The notes under the pieces: model-generated | What the model saw: the letters and a program-made list of their open reading frames with translations, nothing else | The model's database searches: none | Told to the model about the DNA's origin: nothing | Position numbers and translations under genes: made by a program | NCBI GenBank assembly: GCA_049517655.1 | Contig: JBEKRQ010000002.1 | Coordinates: 558,001-622,000 of the forward strand | Reading direction: 5' to 3' | From: UBA11358 sp049517655 | GTDB lineage: Bacteria > Verrucomicrobiota > Verrucomicrobiia > Limisphaerales > UBA11358 | Length of the DNA: 64,000 nt | Shown: positions 36,296 through 45,955 of the stretch, piece after piece | Position numbering within the stretch: position 1 is the first letter of the stretch | How the letters are laid out: each line of letters begins with the position of its first letter

Positions 36296-36895
36296 ATGAA
36301 TCCATTGCCCCTGCCGGCTGGCGAAATCGTCCAGCATCATGCCGAATGGACCGCGCGCTGGCACGAAACCTCCACGCCGCCTGAAACCAACCTTCCTTGG
36401 AACGTCATCGAGCAGAACCACCGCATGAATTTTGATTTGTGGCATGCGGAAGACGTGGCGCGGCGCGATGACCTCGGCCCCGCCAGCGTGCGCGACGCCA
36501 AGCGCACCATTGACCGCTGCAACCAGTCGCGCAGCGACGCCATTGAACAGTTTGATGTCTGGCTGTTGGGCCAGCTTCCGCCCGCCCGTTCAAATGCCCC
36601 GCTCCATTCCGAAACGCCCGGCATGATCATTGATCGCCTCTCGATTCTTTCGCTCAAGCTTTATCACATGCGGATTGAAGCGGCGCGTGAAACGGCGACC
36701 GATGAACACCGCCGTAAATGTTCCAGCAAATGTGCGATGCTGGAGGAACAGCACGGCGACTTGAAAAGATGTCTTCAATCCCTAGTGGCCGAACTACAAT
36801 CCGGTGCGCGCCAGTGCAAGCTCTATCGCCAGTTCAAAATGTATAACGACGCCAGCCTCAATCCCCAGCTCTACCAAAAACCGGCCAAGTCCTGA
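36296..36895 (+). CDS. DUF4254-type protein of unknown function
   Basis: 199 residues. The first half holds WNVIEQNHRMNFDLWHAEDV and ARRDDLGPASVRDAKRTID, which I recognise as the DUF4254 pattern; the second half is helical with GMIIDRLSILSLKLYHMRIE. DUF4254 members usually sit in cell-surface glycan loci, but their biochemistry is not established. The start ATG at 36296 was chosen over the longer frame, which overlaps the GT9 gene. Cytoplasmic by absence of a signal. Confidence 0.7.
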   Translation: MNPLPLPAGEIVQHHAEWTARWHETSTPPETNLPWNVIEQNHRMNFDLWHAEDVARRDDLGPASVRDAKRTIDRCNQSRSDAIEQFDVWLLGQLPPARSNAPLHSETPGMIIDRLSILSLKLYHMRIEAARETATDEHRRKCSSKCAMLEEQHGDLKRCLQSLVAELQSGARQCKLYRQFKMYNDASLNPQLYQKPAKS

Positions 36896-36918
36896 CCACG
36901 GTTTTCAAGCCGCAAAAA

Positions 36919-37794
36919 TCACCGGATCAGCGTGTAGTGCTTTTTGTTGAATTTCAGTCCGAAGGTTTTTTCCAGCCACAGCATTCGCCGGTGCTTTTTT
37001 TCACGCGACGTGAGGCGGTAATTCAGGTCGGCTTGAAAAATTCCCTCCGCTTTCGGCAGCCAGTCCTGAATCACCTTTGGATGCGACCCGGTAAAAAGTT
37101 TCAAAACCGACGCGTCAATTTTTGAATAGTCCACCCTCGCCGCCGGCTGGTTCTCCCAGTATTTGTGGGTCGCGCCCGCCTTCAAATTCATCTGCGTCTC
37201 GCTGCGCATCCAGCCATAATGATAAATCATCGCATACGTCTGCGCCGCACGGGGATAGCGCGATTTTTTATGGCCGGTGACGACGTTGAAAAAAAGTGAC
37301 TCGCTCGACCACGCGGGAATCGTGTTGCGGATGATGCGCACCTCACTGCGATACCAGCCCGGCGACCAAGCATACGTGTTCGCGTTGCCGTAAAAGTGCA
37401 GATAATCGAATGCCAGCGCCTCAACGCGCTCGTCGTTGAGATGTTTTTCCATAGCCGCGCGGATTTTGGACAAATCGTTTTCATGAACCACCTCGTCGGC
37501 TTCCAAATAAAACGCCCAGTCGCCTGTGCAGTTGAACAGCGCGATGGATTTCTGCTGGCCGAACACAAATCCTTTCACCGAATAATCGCTGCGGATGCGT
37601 TCGTTCCATTGCGTGGGGATGATGCGGATTTTGGGATCGCCGATGGCACGCAGCACTTTTTCCGTATCGTCATCACATGGGCCGAGCGCCACGACAAATT
37701 CGTCCACAATCGGTAAAATTGAACGGGTGGATTCGACAAACGGATAGCCGAGCTTCTGTCCATTTCGCAAAAAGGTGAACCCGCTCACTTTCAT
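36919..37794 (-). CDS. Glycosyltransferase-like protein with GT-A core
   Basis: 291 residues. The N-terminus KVSGFTFLRNGQKLGYPFVE followed by VDEFVVALGPCDDDTEKVLR is a variant GT2 start in which the nucleotide site is less canonical. A likely metal motif is FYLEADEVVHENDL. The remaining half has a conserved Trp/Tyr-rich region (YAMIYHYGWMRSETQMNLKA). It may be a glycosyltransferase for a modification step. Convergent with DUF4254. Confidence 0.78.
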   Translation of the reverse strand: MKVSGFTFLRNGQKLGYPFVESTRSILPIVDEFVVALGPCDDDTEKVLRAIGDPKIRIIPTQWNERIRSDYSVKGFVFGQQKSIALFNCTGDWAFYLEADEVVHENDLSKIRAAMEKHLNDERVEALAFDYLHFYGNANTYAWSPGWYRSEVRIIRNTIPAWSSESLFFNVVTGHKKSRYPRAAQTYAMIYHYGWMRSETQMNLKAGATHKYWENQPAARVDYSKIDASVLKLFTGSHPKVIQDWLPKAEGIFQADLNYRLTSREKKHRRMLWLEKTFGLKFNKKHYTLIR

Positions 37795-37880
37795 GGGGCA
37801 ATGTTAACCGGCAGTTGGGAAATTGAACAGCCAACAAGTGGCCTTATTAACAAGCGGTCCGGGTGAATCGTCACGGCCAG

Positions 37881-40064
37881 TCAGGGTGCGGTTTGCATCT
37901 TGAATTGGAGTTCATAAAGTTTCTGATAAACCCCACCACTGTGCACCAGTTCGGTATGAGTACCGGTTTCCATAATGTGTCCCTGTTCCAACGCCACAAT
38001 CAGATCGGCGTTTTGAATAGTGGACAAGCGGTGAGCGATTACCAAGGTCGTCCGATCTTGCATGAGCCGGTCCAAGGCCGCCTGCACCACGCGTTCAGAC
38101 TCGGTATCCAAGGCGCTGGTGGCTTCGTCGAGGATGAGGATGGGAGCGTTCTTGAGGATGGCACGGGCGATGGCAAGGCGCTGGCGTTGGCCGCCGGAAA
38201 GGGCGACGCCGCGTTCACCGATAAAGGCGTTATAACCCCCTGGCTTTTCCATGATGAACTCATGGGCATTGGCGGCGCGGGCAGCGGTAACGATTTCCTC
38301 GTCGGTCGCGCCGGGCCGGCCAATAAGGATGTTGTTGCGGATGGTGTCATTGAACAGCATGACTTCCTGCGTGACCACGGCGATCTGCCGGCGCAAGTCG
38401 CTCGTGGTTGCCTCACGGATATCCATGCCATTGATCCGCACCGCACCCTGCTGGGGGTCAAAGAACCGGAGCAGGAGATTTGCGAGTGTGGTTTTGCCGG
38501 AGCCGCTGCTCCCCACCAAAGCCACCACCTTGCCGGGAGCGAGGGTCAACTGGATGTTTTCCAATGCCTTTTTCTCACCGTAGGTAAACGAAACGTTGTC
38601 AAATTGGATGGGTGCCGCAACCGCCAACAATGGTTTTGGTTGAACAGGTTCAGCCACATTCGAACGCGCGTCCAGCAAATGGAAGATGAACTGGCTGGCG
38701 GCATTGGCCTGCTCGATTTGGGTGTTGAGGCGGACCAGGTTTTTGATGGGAGCGTACATCAGGAAAACACTGCCGACGAACATAAGCAGGTCACCGGGGG
38801 TTTTGTCTCCATGATATGTCAGATAGATGAAAAAGGCGGTAACGCCCAGTGCGCCAAGAAATTCGATCAGTGGACCGGGGAGTTCGGTGGAACGGAGCAT
38901 CCGCATGAAGAAACTAACAGTGAAACCAGAGGTCTTTCGGAACTCGTCCACCATGCGGTTTTCAAGGTTATAGGCCTTGACCACGCGATAGCCGGTGAAA
39001 GTTTCGTGGAGCAGCTTGCCCATGTCCGACACTTGCATGTACATCCCGTAGCTGGCCCTGCGCACTTTTTGGGAATAGAAGAGGAACGGCAAAATTGTGA
39101 GGGGCAACACTGAAAGTGTAATACAGGTCAACATGGGTTGCTGGAACAACAGGTAGGCCAAAAGGCTGATGATGGTGATTGGCTCGCGGATCAGCGTGAC
39201 CATGGAACCGCTGATGAGTCCTTGTAGAAAGTTGACTTCGGTGAAACGTGACATCAATTCACCGGTGCTGCTCTGGTTGAAGAAACCGGCGTCCAACGTC
39301 AACAGATGTGAAAAGAGCTTGATGCGTAGGTCGGTGATGGCACGAATAGAAACCCAATTCATCAAGTAAACGTTGAGGTAGTTAAGCAATCCCCGCAACA
39401 GCATGGCCATGGGAATGCTGAAAAGGATCAGTACCTTGCCTAGGGCAAAGAACTTGGGATTGGGCTGGTTCAAAACCCGGGCCAACCAACGCATCATACT
39501 GTTCGTAATTGCCGACCGGGGTTTGGCAATCTCCGATGGATAGGCAGCGGCCAGGAGCAGCCAGTTGAGTCGAACCAGATCCGGTCCCTGCGGATTCTGC
39601 GCAATCAAATGGCGGGCTTCTTTGGGCAGAGACAGACCCAAAAACCGATTCGGTTCGTAAATGGGTCCGTTGGTCAGAATCTGATTCAAGGATTGGACCA
39701 AACTGACTTGGCGGTTAGCCAGAGACAGATCGGTGGCAGTCAACCGTTGCTGTGTTTCCACGGTCAGTTCGCCCCAGACGAATCGGGAAATCGCATTGGT
39801 ACCTTGCTGCAACTTGCCGATCAGCATGGCGGCATCCTTGATGTCGGCGGGCGCGAGACACGGCGCGGCGGCTCTTTCGATTTGCTGTGACAGAGTGGGT
39901 TTTCCGGGTGTGGGGAACACCTGATCCACCACCAGTTTTACGCTACCCATGAGAATGGGGTTGGTGAGCCCGGCCAGAAAACCGATGATGATGCCCAAAA
40001 CCATCCGCCCCCGATAAGGCCGGGCAAAACTGAGCAGCTTGAACAGGCAGGCGAAATGTTTCAC
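37881..40064 (-). CDS. MsbA-like ABC exporter with enlarged first extracytoplasmic loop
   Basis: 727 residues from GTG 40064. An upstream in-frame GTG at 40151 would add 29 residues that look non-homologous, but the choice is not certain. The ATPase is canonical: Walker A GSSGSGKTTLANL, signature LSGGQRQR, Walker B ILILDEATSALD. Between the first TM (ending near DQVFPTP) and the second lies an insert of about 150 residues with LQQGTNAISRFVWGELTVE and LTNGPIYEPNRFLGLSLP. Ordinary MsbA has only a short loop there. The insert may bind glycan or a periplasmic partner. Divergent from the 1357-residue multidomain gene. Confidence 0.85.
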   Translation of the reverse strand: MKHFACLFKLLSFARPYRGRMVLGIIIGFLAGLTNPILMGSVKLVVDQVFPTPGKPTLSQQIERAAAPCLAPADIKDAAMLIGKLQQGTNAISRFVWGELTVETQQRLTATDLSLANRQVSLVQSLNQILTNGPIYEPNRFLGLSLPKEARHLIAQNPQGPDLVRLNWLLLAAAYPSEIAKPRSAITNSMMRWLARVLNQPNPKFFALGKVLILFSIPMAMLLRGLLNYLNVYLMNWVSIRAITDLRIKLFSHLLTLDAGFFNQSSTGELMSRFTEVNFLQGLISGSMVTLIREPITIISLLAYLLFQQPMLTCITLSVLPLTILPFLFYSQKVRRASYGMYMQVSDMGKLLHETFTGYRVVKAYNLENRMVDEFRKTSGFTVSFFMRMLRSTELPGPLIEFLGALGVTAFFIYLTYHGDKTPGDLLMFVGSVFLMYAPIKNLVRLNTQIEQANAASQFIFHLLDARSNVAEPVQPKPLLAVAAPIQFDNVSFTYGEKKALENIQLTLAPGKVVALVGSSGSGKTTLANLLLRFFDPQQGAVRINGMDIREATTSDLRRQIAVVTQEVMLFNDTIRNNILIGRPGATDEEIVTAARAANAHEFIMEKPGGYNAFIGERGVALSGGQRQRLAIARAILKNAPILILDEATSALDTESERVVQAALDRLMQDRTTLVIAHRLSTIQNADLIVALEQGHIMETGTHTELVHSGGVYQKLYELQFKMQTAP

Positions 40065-40303
40065 TCGGCGGCAGGTTAGGGTCGCCTTGAATGGCAAACC
40101 AGATTTTTTTACATCGCGAGGCGTTGTGGAAAAAATCCTTGTGCGCTTCACAAATGGAATTCTTTACAGGGTTCAATGTAATTTATATTTTATCAACACT
40201 AGGTAATGTGGATCCGTTGCCGTGGACTGGGAGGATGTTTGTCTAATCGTTAGCGTGGACATAATCAGAAAATTCAATTAGTGAATTCGAATAACGCGCT
40301 TGA

Positions 40304-43300
40304 ATGTCCTTCACCCGCTCCCTTTTGGGAGCCGGGGCGGAGCCACTCGCGGAGATGTCAATGATGAATGATTTTGAACACGAATACGACCTTGACTCGC
40401 TGATCTTGGTCAGCCCGCGCGACCGGGATTTTTCCATGTACGTCACGCCCCGATATCGTAGCCATTACGAAGGACAATCTTATGAACGTTTTAGCGCGAA
40501 CCTGCTCGCTGGCATTTTGAATCGCGCCAAGCTGTTTGTGGATGTCGGGGCGCATTATGGCTTTTTCACGTTGCTTGCCGCGACACGGCATCCGCAGTTG
40601 GAAATTCTCGCTTTCGAACCGGTCCCAGAAACCGCTGAAGTCTTGCGGCGGAACGTCTCCCTTCACAATCTACAGAATACCACGGTCCGCCAGATGGCAG
40701 TCTCGTCCACAGAGGGATTCTCAGCCATGTGGATTTCGCAGGCTTCGGATAATTGCGGTTTCCACGTGCATCCGGCTGCACCGCCGTTGCGCCAAATGAA
40801 CCTGCCCACCACCACCCTGGATGCGGTTCTCGCCGGCAGAACGCCCGGTCCGACCGTGGTAAAAATCGATACGGAGGGACATGAACTGGCCATATTAGCC
40901 GGCATGGCAGACACCTTGAAACGGTTTCCCGATTTGAGCTTGCTAATCAAATTCAACCCGAAGATGCAACGCGCGGCAGGCCGCCAGCCGGAGGAGTTGC
41001 TCCAGGAACTTGACCAGCTTGGTTTAGTAATCTTCCTGCTGGACGACCGCCAGGGACTGCCATTTCGTCTGATGCCGAACACGGACTGGACAAGCTTCAT
41101 GTCACCGCAGGGCGGTGTAAATTTGTATTGCGTCCGCAATGACCGGGCATTGAGCGTCTGTTTTTTTTCCCACAGCGCAGAATTGGCGGGCGCAGAAAGG
41201 TCGCTCTTGGAACTTGTCACCGACCTTGTTCATAATGAAGGGACAGTGTGCTCGGTCGTTGTGCCTTCCGATGGACCATTGGTGTCAGCCCTGACGCAGG
41301 CAGGTGCCGCTTGTCTCGTTTCCTCCTATGGGTGGTGGTGTGATTGGCGGTGCTATGTTTCATCGGCTATCCTGGCGCCGGACACCCTGAAGCGGCTCCG
41401 GCCTGATATCGAAAACTTGCTGTGCAAAACATTACCCACACTGGCCCGCGTCAATCCCGATGTCATCCAGACTCAGACGATGGTGATCCCGTGGGGTGCG
41501 GTAGCGGCGGCCCTGCTTAACAAACCTCATGTCTGGTCCATTCGTGAGTCGGGTGAATATTTCAAATTTTTTGCTCCATTGGAGAAGATTCTTCAGGACA
41601 TCATTAACAGTTCCGCTTTCATCTACACGTGCAGCGACACAGTCGGAGCAGCCCTTTTCCCAGAGTTGGGAACGGCAAGGCGACGCACACTTTATCCACA
41701 CATCTACTTACCCGATACCATCCAGAGCGCAAAGACTTCGGGTTGCTTTACACGAAACGGAGCGGTTCATCTAGGGGTTTTCGGAACTTTGCAAAAAAAC
41801 AAAGGCCAGGAAGATGCAGTCCGGGCGCTTGCACGGCTGGTCGAGCGTGGCCGCGACGCGGAACTGCTGCTCGCGGGCTGGCCCAGTCCTGACTACCGCG
41901 CTGAACTTCAGGTGTTGATTGATGCACATGGATTGGCTGATCGGGTCCGGATTCCCGGTTTTCTGGCCGATCCATTTTCCGCGATGCGCGAAACAGACAT
42001 TGTGCTGGCGTGCTCACGCAACGAACCGTTCGGGCGGACAGTGGTCGAAGCAATGTTACTTGGTAAGCCGGTCATTTACGCCGCCGCCGGCGGGTTTCTG
42101 GAAACCATGGCTGACGGGCAGACCGGTTTGTCTTACCCCCCGGGTGACGCAGCGGCCTTGGCGGCCCGGATCGAAATGGTGCTGGATGACTCCCGGCGGG
42201 CCGTCGACATGGTCGCTGCAGCCCGTGCCTGGGCAGCCGAACGATTCAACCGGAGCACCGTCGGTCGCGACGTTTTCCCGACATTCCAGTCGTTGCGCCG
42301 CCAGCCTCCGCACCTTACGCCCATGCCTGCGATACTTCAGGCGATGGTGTGCGAAGTGATGCTTGAGCGTCTCGGCAAACCGGATGCCACCGCCTGCGAA
42401 CAACAGCAGCAGGAATTGCTCAAGGAAGCGCGGCAGAAGGAGGAGACCGCCAATCAGGCCGTGGCGTCCCTGCGCCAGCAAAACGAATGGCTGACGCAGG
42501 TGATGGAATCCGCACAACAATGGCAACGGCAATCCCGGTTTAAACGGGCTTTTCACCGCTGGTGCCCGCTTGGGACACCGCGAAACAAGGCGGGGCTGCT
42601 GCGACGGTGGGAACGGTCGGTGCGCAAACGGCGTAAACAACTGATCTTCTGGTGGCGAACAAAGGTGGCAGTTAACACAGCTGTTCGTGAAAACGCCCAG
42701 ACAGGAAAAGCTCATTCGCCAGGCTCCGACGGGCAGTTGGCAATAGCCGGAGGCCGACAAAGCGGAACGAGCGGCTCATACAATTGGCTCCTCAGGCTGT
42801 GGGATATCCTTCATCCATCCGAATTCACAAGCACGATCTATCACCAAGCCAGATTAATTCAACAATCTGGACTGTTTGATCCTCAGTGGTATCAATCCCA
42901 AGATGGAGACAGGTTCGATTGCCATTTGGATCCTGTCGTTCATTATTTGCTCTACGGGGCACGGGCAGGACGGAATCCTAATCCATTTTTTGACAACTTG
43001 TGGTATTTAAAGCAGAACCCTGATGTAGTGGATGCGGGGTTGAATCCACTGGTACATTATATTCAGTCGGGTGCAGCGGAGGGTCGTGATCCCAGCCCTG
43101 ATTTCAATATCCGTCTTTATCTCCAAAAAAATCCGGGCGTCATCGCGGCTGGGATCGAACCCCTGACACATTTTCTTACCACCGGTGTAAATGAGGGGCG
43201 GCTGCCGAACGATTACAATTTAATCATGGAAGATGCCTCCGTAGAAGCCATCTCTTTTGGGACGGAGCTGGGGACTGATTCAAGAGCCGAAACAATCGAC

Positions 43301-44377
43301 CTGCGCGCCATCGCATTTTATTTGCCGCAGTTTCATCCCATCCCGGATAATGATGCCTGGTGGGGCAAAGATTTCACCGAATGGATGAATGTGCGCCGAG
43401 GCAAACCACAATTCCAGGACCACTACCAGCCGCATGTTCCCCATCCGGATATCGGTTACTATGATTTGAGAGATGCTTCGGTTCTGGAACGGCAGGCGAT
43501 GATGGCCCGCAAATTTGGAATCCACGGATTTTGTTTTTATCACTACTGGTTCGGGGGCAAACGACTGCTGGAGATGCCAGTGGAGCGCATGCTCCAAACC
43601 AAGCGCCCTGATTTTCCATTTTGCCTTTGCTGGGCCAATGAGAACTGGACACGGCGCTGGGATGGTTCGGAGTCGGAAACTCTCATAGCGCAGCAGCATT
43701 CGGCAGACAGTGATGATCGTTTCATATGGAGTGTGTTACAAGCATTCCGCGACCCTCGCTACATTAAGATTGACGGACGCCCACTGCTCCTTGTGTATCG
43801 TCCGCCCCTGTTGTCGGAACCGAAGAGGACCTTTCAACATTGGCGCAAGGTTTGCCGCAAGGAAGGTATCGGGGAAATTTTCCTGGTTGGGGTACAGACA
43901 TTTGGGTTCGTTGATCCCCGCCCATTGGGAATGGATGCCGTGGTGGAATTTCCACCGCACAATTTGCAAGTTATGCTACTGGAGCACCACACCGTTAAAG
44001 CCTTTGACCATTTTCAAGGCCAAATCTTCAACTACCACGAGGCGCAATTCAAAATGCTGCACAAGAAACAGCCTCCTTACACACTTTTTCGCGGGGTGAT
44101 GCTTTCTTGGGACAACACAGCGCGCCTGCAGAAAGGAGGCACAATCTTTATCAATTCGAATCCGAAGGCCTATTACAAATGGCTGCAAAAAGCGGCTCAA
44201 CATACTCGCACTCACAATACAGGGGACCGACAATTATTGTTCATCAACGCTTGGAACGAGTGGGCGGAAGGTTGTCACTTGGAACCTGACTGCCGCCATG
44301 GTTATGCATATTTGCAGGCAACTTTCGCCGCCTTGCGCTCAGCAGCCACACCCGCCCCCACACCCCCGGTCAGGTAA
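40304..44377 (+). CDS. Multidomain FkbM methyltransferase - GT4 - WbsX-like fusion
   Basis: 1357 residues. Residues about 50-265: FkbM methyltransferase (LFVDVGAHYGFFTLLAATRH, then VVKIDTEGHELAILAGM). Residues about 285-680: GT4 glycosyltransferase (LSVCFFSHSAELAGAERSLL; HLGVFGTLQKNKGQEDAVRA; CSRNEPFGRTVVEAMLLGKP). Residues about 695-745: Gln/Glu-rich coiled coil. Residues about 845-975: three repeats of about 45 residues with FDPQWYQSQ / NPFFDNLWYL / NPGVIAAGIEPLTHFL. Residues about 1003-1345: WbsX-like domain (AIAFYLPQFHPIPDNDAWWG; GIHGFCFYHYWFGGKRLLEM). This resembles large multifunctional surface-glycan proteins. All joints are inside one frame. Start codon among several ATGs is not certain. 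Confidence 0.85.
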   Translation: MSFTRSLLGAGAEPLAEMSMMNDFEHEYDLDSLILVSPRDRDFSMYVTPRYRSHYEGQSYERFSANLLAGILNRAKLFVDVGAHYGFFTLLAATRHPQLEILAFEPVPETAEVLRRNVSLHNLQNTTVRQMAVSSTEGFSAMWISQASDNCGFHVHPAAPPLRQMNLPTTTLDAVLAGRTPGPTVVKIDTEGHELAILAGMADTLKRFPDLSLLIKFNPKMQRAAGRQPEELLQELDQLGLVIFLLDDRQGLPFRLMPNTDWTSFMSPQGGVNLYCVRNDRALSVCFFSHSAELAGAERSLLELVTDLVHNEGTVCSVVVPSDGPLVSALTQAGAACLVSSYGWWCDWRCYVSSAILAPDTLKRLRPDIENLLCKTLPTLARVNPDVIQTQTMVIPWGAVAAALLNKPHVWSIRESGEYFKFFAPLEKILQDIINSSAFIYTCSDTVGAALFPELGTARRRTLYPHIYLPDTIQSAKTSGCFTRNGAVHLGVFGTLQKNKGQEDAVRALARLVERGRDAELLLAGWPSPDYRAELQVLIDAHGLADRVRIPGFLADPFSAMRETDIVLACSRNEPFGRTVVEAMLLGKPVIYAAAGGFLETMADGQTGLSYPPGDAAALAARIEMVLDDSRRAVDMVAAARAWAAERFNRSTVGRDVFPTFQSLRRQPPHLTPMPAILQAMVCEVMLERLGKPDATACEQQQQELLKEARQKEETANQAVASLRQQNEWLTQVMESAQQWQRQSRFKRAFHRWCPLGTPRNKAGLLRRWERSVRKRRKQLIFWWRTKVAVNTAVRENAQTGKAHSPGSDGQLAIAGGRQSGTSGSYNWLLRLWDILHPSEFTSTIYHQARLIQQSGLFDPQWYQSQDGDRFDCHLDPVVHYLLYGARAGRNPNPFFDNLWYLKQNPDVVDAGLNPLVHYIQSGAAEGRDPSPDFNIRLYLQKNPGVIAAGIEPLTHFLTTGVNEGRLPNDYNLIMEDASVEAISFGTELGTDSRAETIDLRAIAFYLPQFHPIPDNDAWWGKDFTEWMNVRRGKPQFQDHYQPHVPHPDIGYYDLRDASVLERQAMMARKFGIHGFCFYHYWFGGKRLLEMPVERMLQTKRPDFPFCLCWANENWTRRWDGSESETLIAQQHSADSDDRFIWSVLQAFRDPRYIKIDGRPLLLVYRPPLLSEPKRTFQHWRKVCRKEGIGEIFLVGVQTFGFVDPRPLGMDAVVEFPPHNLQVMLLEHHTVKAFDHFQGQIFNYHEAQFKMLHKKQPPYTLFRGVMLSWDNTARLQKGGTIFINSNPKAYYKWLQKAAQHTRTHNTGDRQLLFINAWNEWAEGCHLEPDCRHGYAYLQATFAALRSAATPAPTPPVR

Positions 44378-44860
44378 TATGATACTGCCGACTGCACTCT
44401 TACCGCTCCGATTCATGGGAGAAAGTGGATTTTTTTGTCGAGCTTAAATGGTGAATTCGACCTCTGGGAACCACTGAAATTTTACAGGCGTTGAAAAATG
44501 GCCCGACATTTTCTACGAAACCATGAACGAGAATCCTTGGGCCGGCCAGATGGAAGATTTCATCGGGAACATCATATGTGCTGGAATGTCGCCTAAGAAA
44601 CCTGGCAAGGTTTTTATGTGTGGATGGTAAAGGTTCTTTATGCCTAGAGACTCTAAAGTCGCCGGTTAGCGGTTTTTTGCAGGTCGTCGGCAACAAACGT
44701 TACTTTAATCCCCATCTGGCCAAGAATCAGAAGAAAATTGAACATCCGTATCAAACTGGAATCCTGCGCGGCGTCGGTGGACACAAGTCAATGATAAGAA
44801 CACGCTTTCCAACCGTTCGTTCCTTCATGCGGCCCAAATCTGCGCATTCACCCGAGTAAA
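44378..44860. other. 483-bp stretch without a convincing gene
   Basis: Between the multidomain gene and a convergent GT2 there is no intact gene. A 50-codon open frame near 44478-44629 (reading KWPDIFYETMNENPWAG then MEDFIGNIICAG) has protein-like composition but starts after a stop and has no family I know. The stretch is richer in A+T than the housekeeping regions and may be the debris of a lost gene. Confidence 0.5.
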
Positions 44861-45784
44861 TTATACCCGGACACGATTGAAGAGATACCTGTGGACATTT
44901 TGAAATGGGCGGATAATTTTTCGCTTGCACCAAAGAAGAACATACCGGTCCCAACCAAGAGCGTGCATCATCCCTTTGATCGAATTTTCAGCTTCCGTGC
45001 CGTAATTCTTCCGCAGCTCGTAGATTTGAGCAAACAGCGCTTGTCGCCACATCGATTCCTGCAGACCCAGCCGTTCAAACCAATGCTTGAATAGCGCCAG
45101 ACTTTCCACTGAAGCCACCCCGCTCTGGCAGTTGATCTTGCTTTGTTGCGCCGCATGCTGCCGAAAGGCACACAGTGGCTCGGCCAGATAGGAAAAGTTT
45201 CCTTGCTCCAACAGGTGAAACCACAAATCCATATCTAGCCATTGACGGAATTGTTCATTGTAACCTCGTGATGTCTGCTCCCGCCGAAACATCACCACCG
45301 ACGGTTCGCCGATCATGTCCGACAGCCGTTCCAAACACCGCACTATCACCTGCTTGCCCTCCATGACCCCTGGCTCGAAGTATTTGCGCAACTCGATTAC
45401 CCGCGAATGTTCATCTATAACCTGCGACATCGAACCAACCAGGGAGACTTCAGGATGATTGTCCAGCACCTCCACCATTTTTCGAATCGCCAGCGGCGAA
45501 ATCAGTTTGTCATCTTGCAGAACGTATTTAATGTATTCACCCTTCGCCGCCCGCAGACAATAGTTGAAATTCCGCGACAAGCCCAGATTGGCCGGATTTT
45601 TCCACCACCGGATGCGTGAATCCCGGCCCGCATAACGCTCCACCAATGCCACCGAACCGTCCATCGAAGCGTCATCAGCGATCAGGATTTCCATATCCGC
45701 AAAATCCTGGGCAAGAATGGACTCCAAACATTCGGCCAAAAACGCCTCTCCGTTGTAGACCGGCACCAGAACGCTGACTTTCAT
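44861..45784 (-). CDS. GT2-family glycosyltransferase
   Basis: 307 residues. GT-A motifs: KVSVLVPVYNGEAFLAECLE, MEILIADDASMDGSVAL and a metal site VLQDDKLISPLAI instead of the usual DXD, which is a small variation. QWLDMDLWFHLLEQGNFSYL is typical of the acceptor side. Divergent from 45956, with 171 bp between, and the locus continues with another GT2. Confidence 0.87.
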   Translation of the reverse strand: MKVSVLVPVYNGEAFLAECLESILAQDFADMEILIADDASMDGSVALVERYAGRDSRIRWWKNPANLGLSRNFNYCLRAAKGEYIKYVLQDDKLISPLAIRKMVEVLDNHPEVSLVGSMSQVIDEHSRVIELRKYFEPGVMEGKQVIVRCLERLSDMIGEPSVVMFRREQTSRGYNEQFRQWLDMDLWFHLLEQGNFSYLAEPLCAFRQHAAQQSKINCQSGVASVESLALFKHWFERLGLQESMWRQALFAQIYELRKNYGTEAENSIKGMMHALGWDRYVLLWCKRKIIRPFQNVHRYLFNRVRV

Positions 45785-45955
45785 ATGAAAATAGAATCAA
45801 TTTGCATACTCAAAGACTACAATCTGAAGACGGGCTGACAACTGGATTATTCCGGCCATTGTGCAGGGCAGCATCAGACTTGACCCAGAGTCATCACTTT
45901 GAAGTTTTTGTATTCTTGGAGCAGGGCGGGTTTTCCCTTATACTGTCTCGACAAT

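Noticed and set aside
44478..44629. Small protein near KWPDIFYETMNENPWAG
   Set aside because: Only about 50 codons with no start, no family match that I recognise and a decayed surrounding; listed as part of a gene-poor stretch only.
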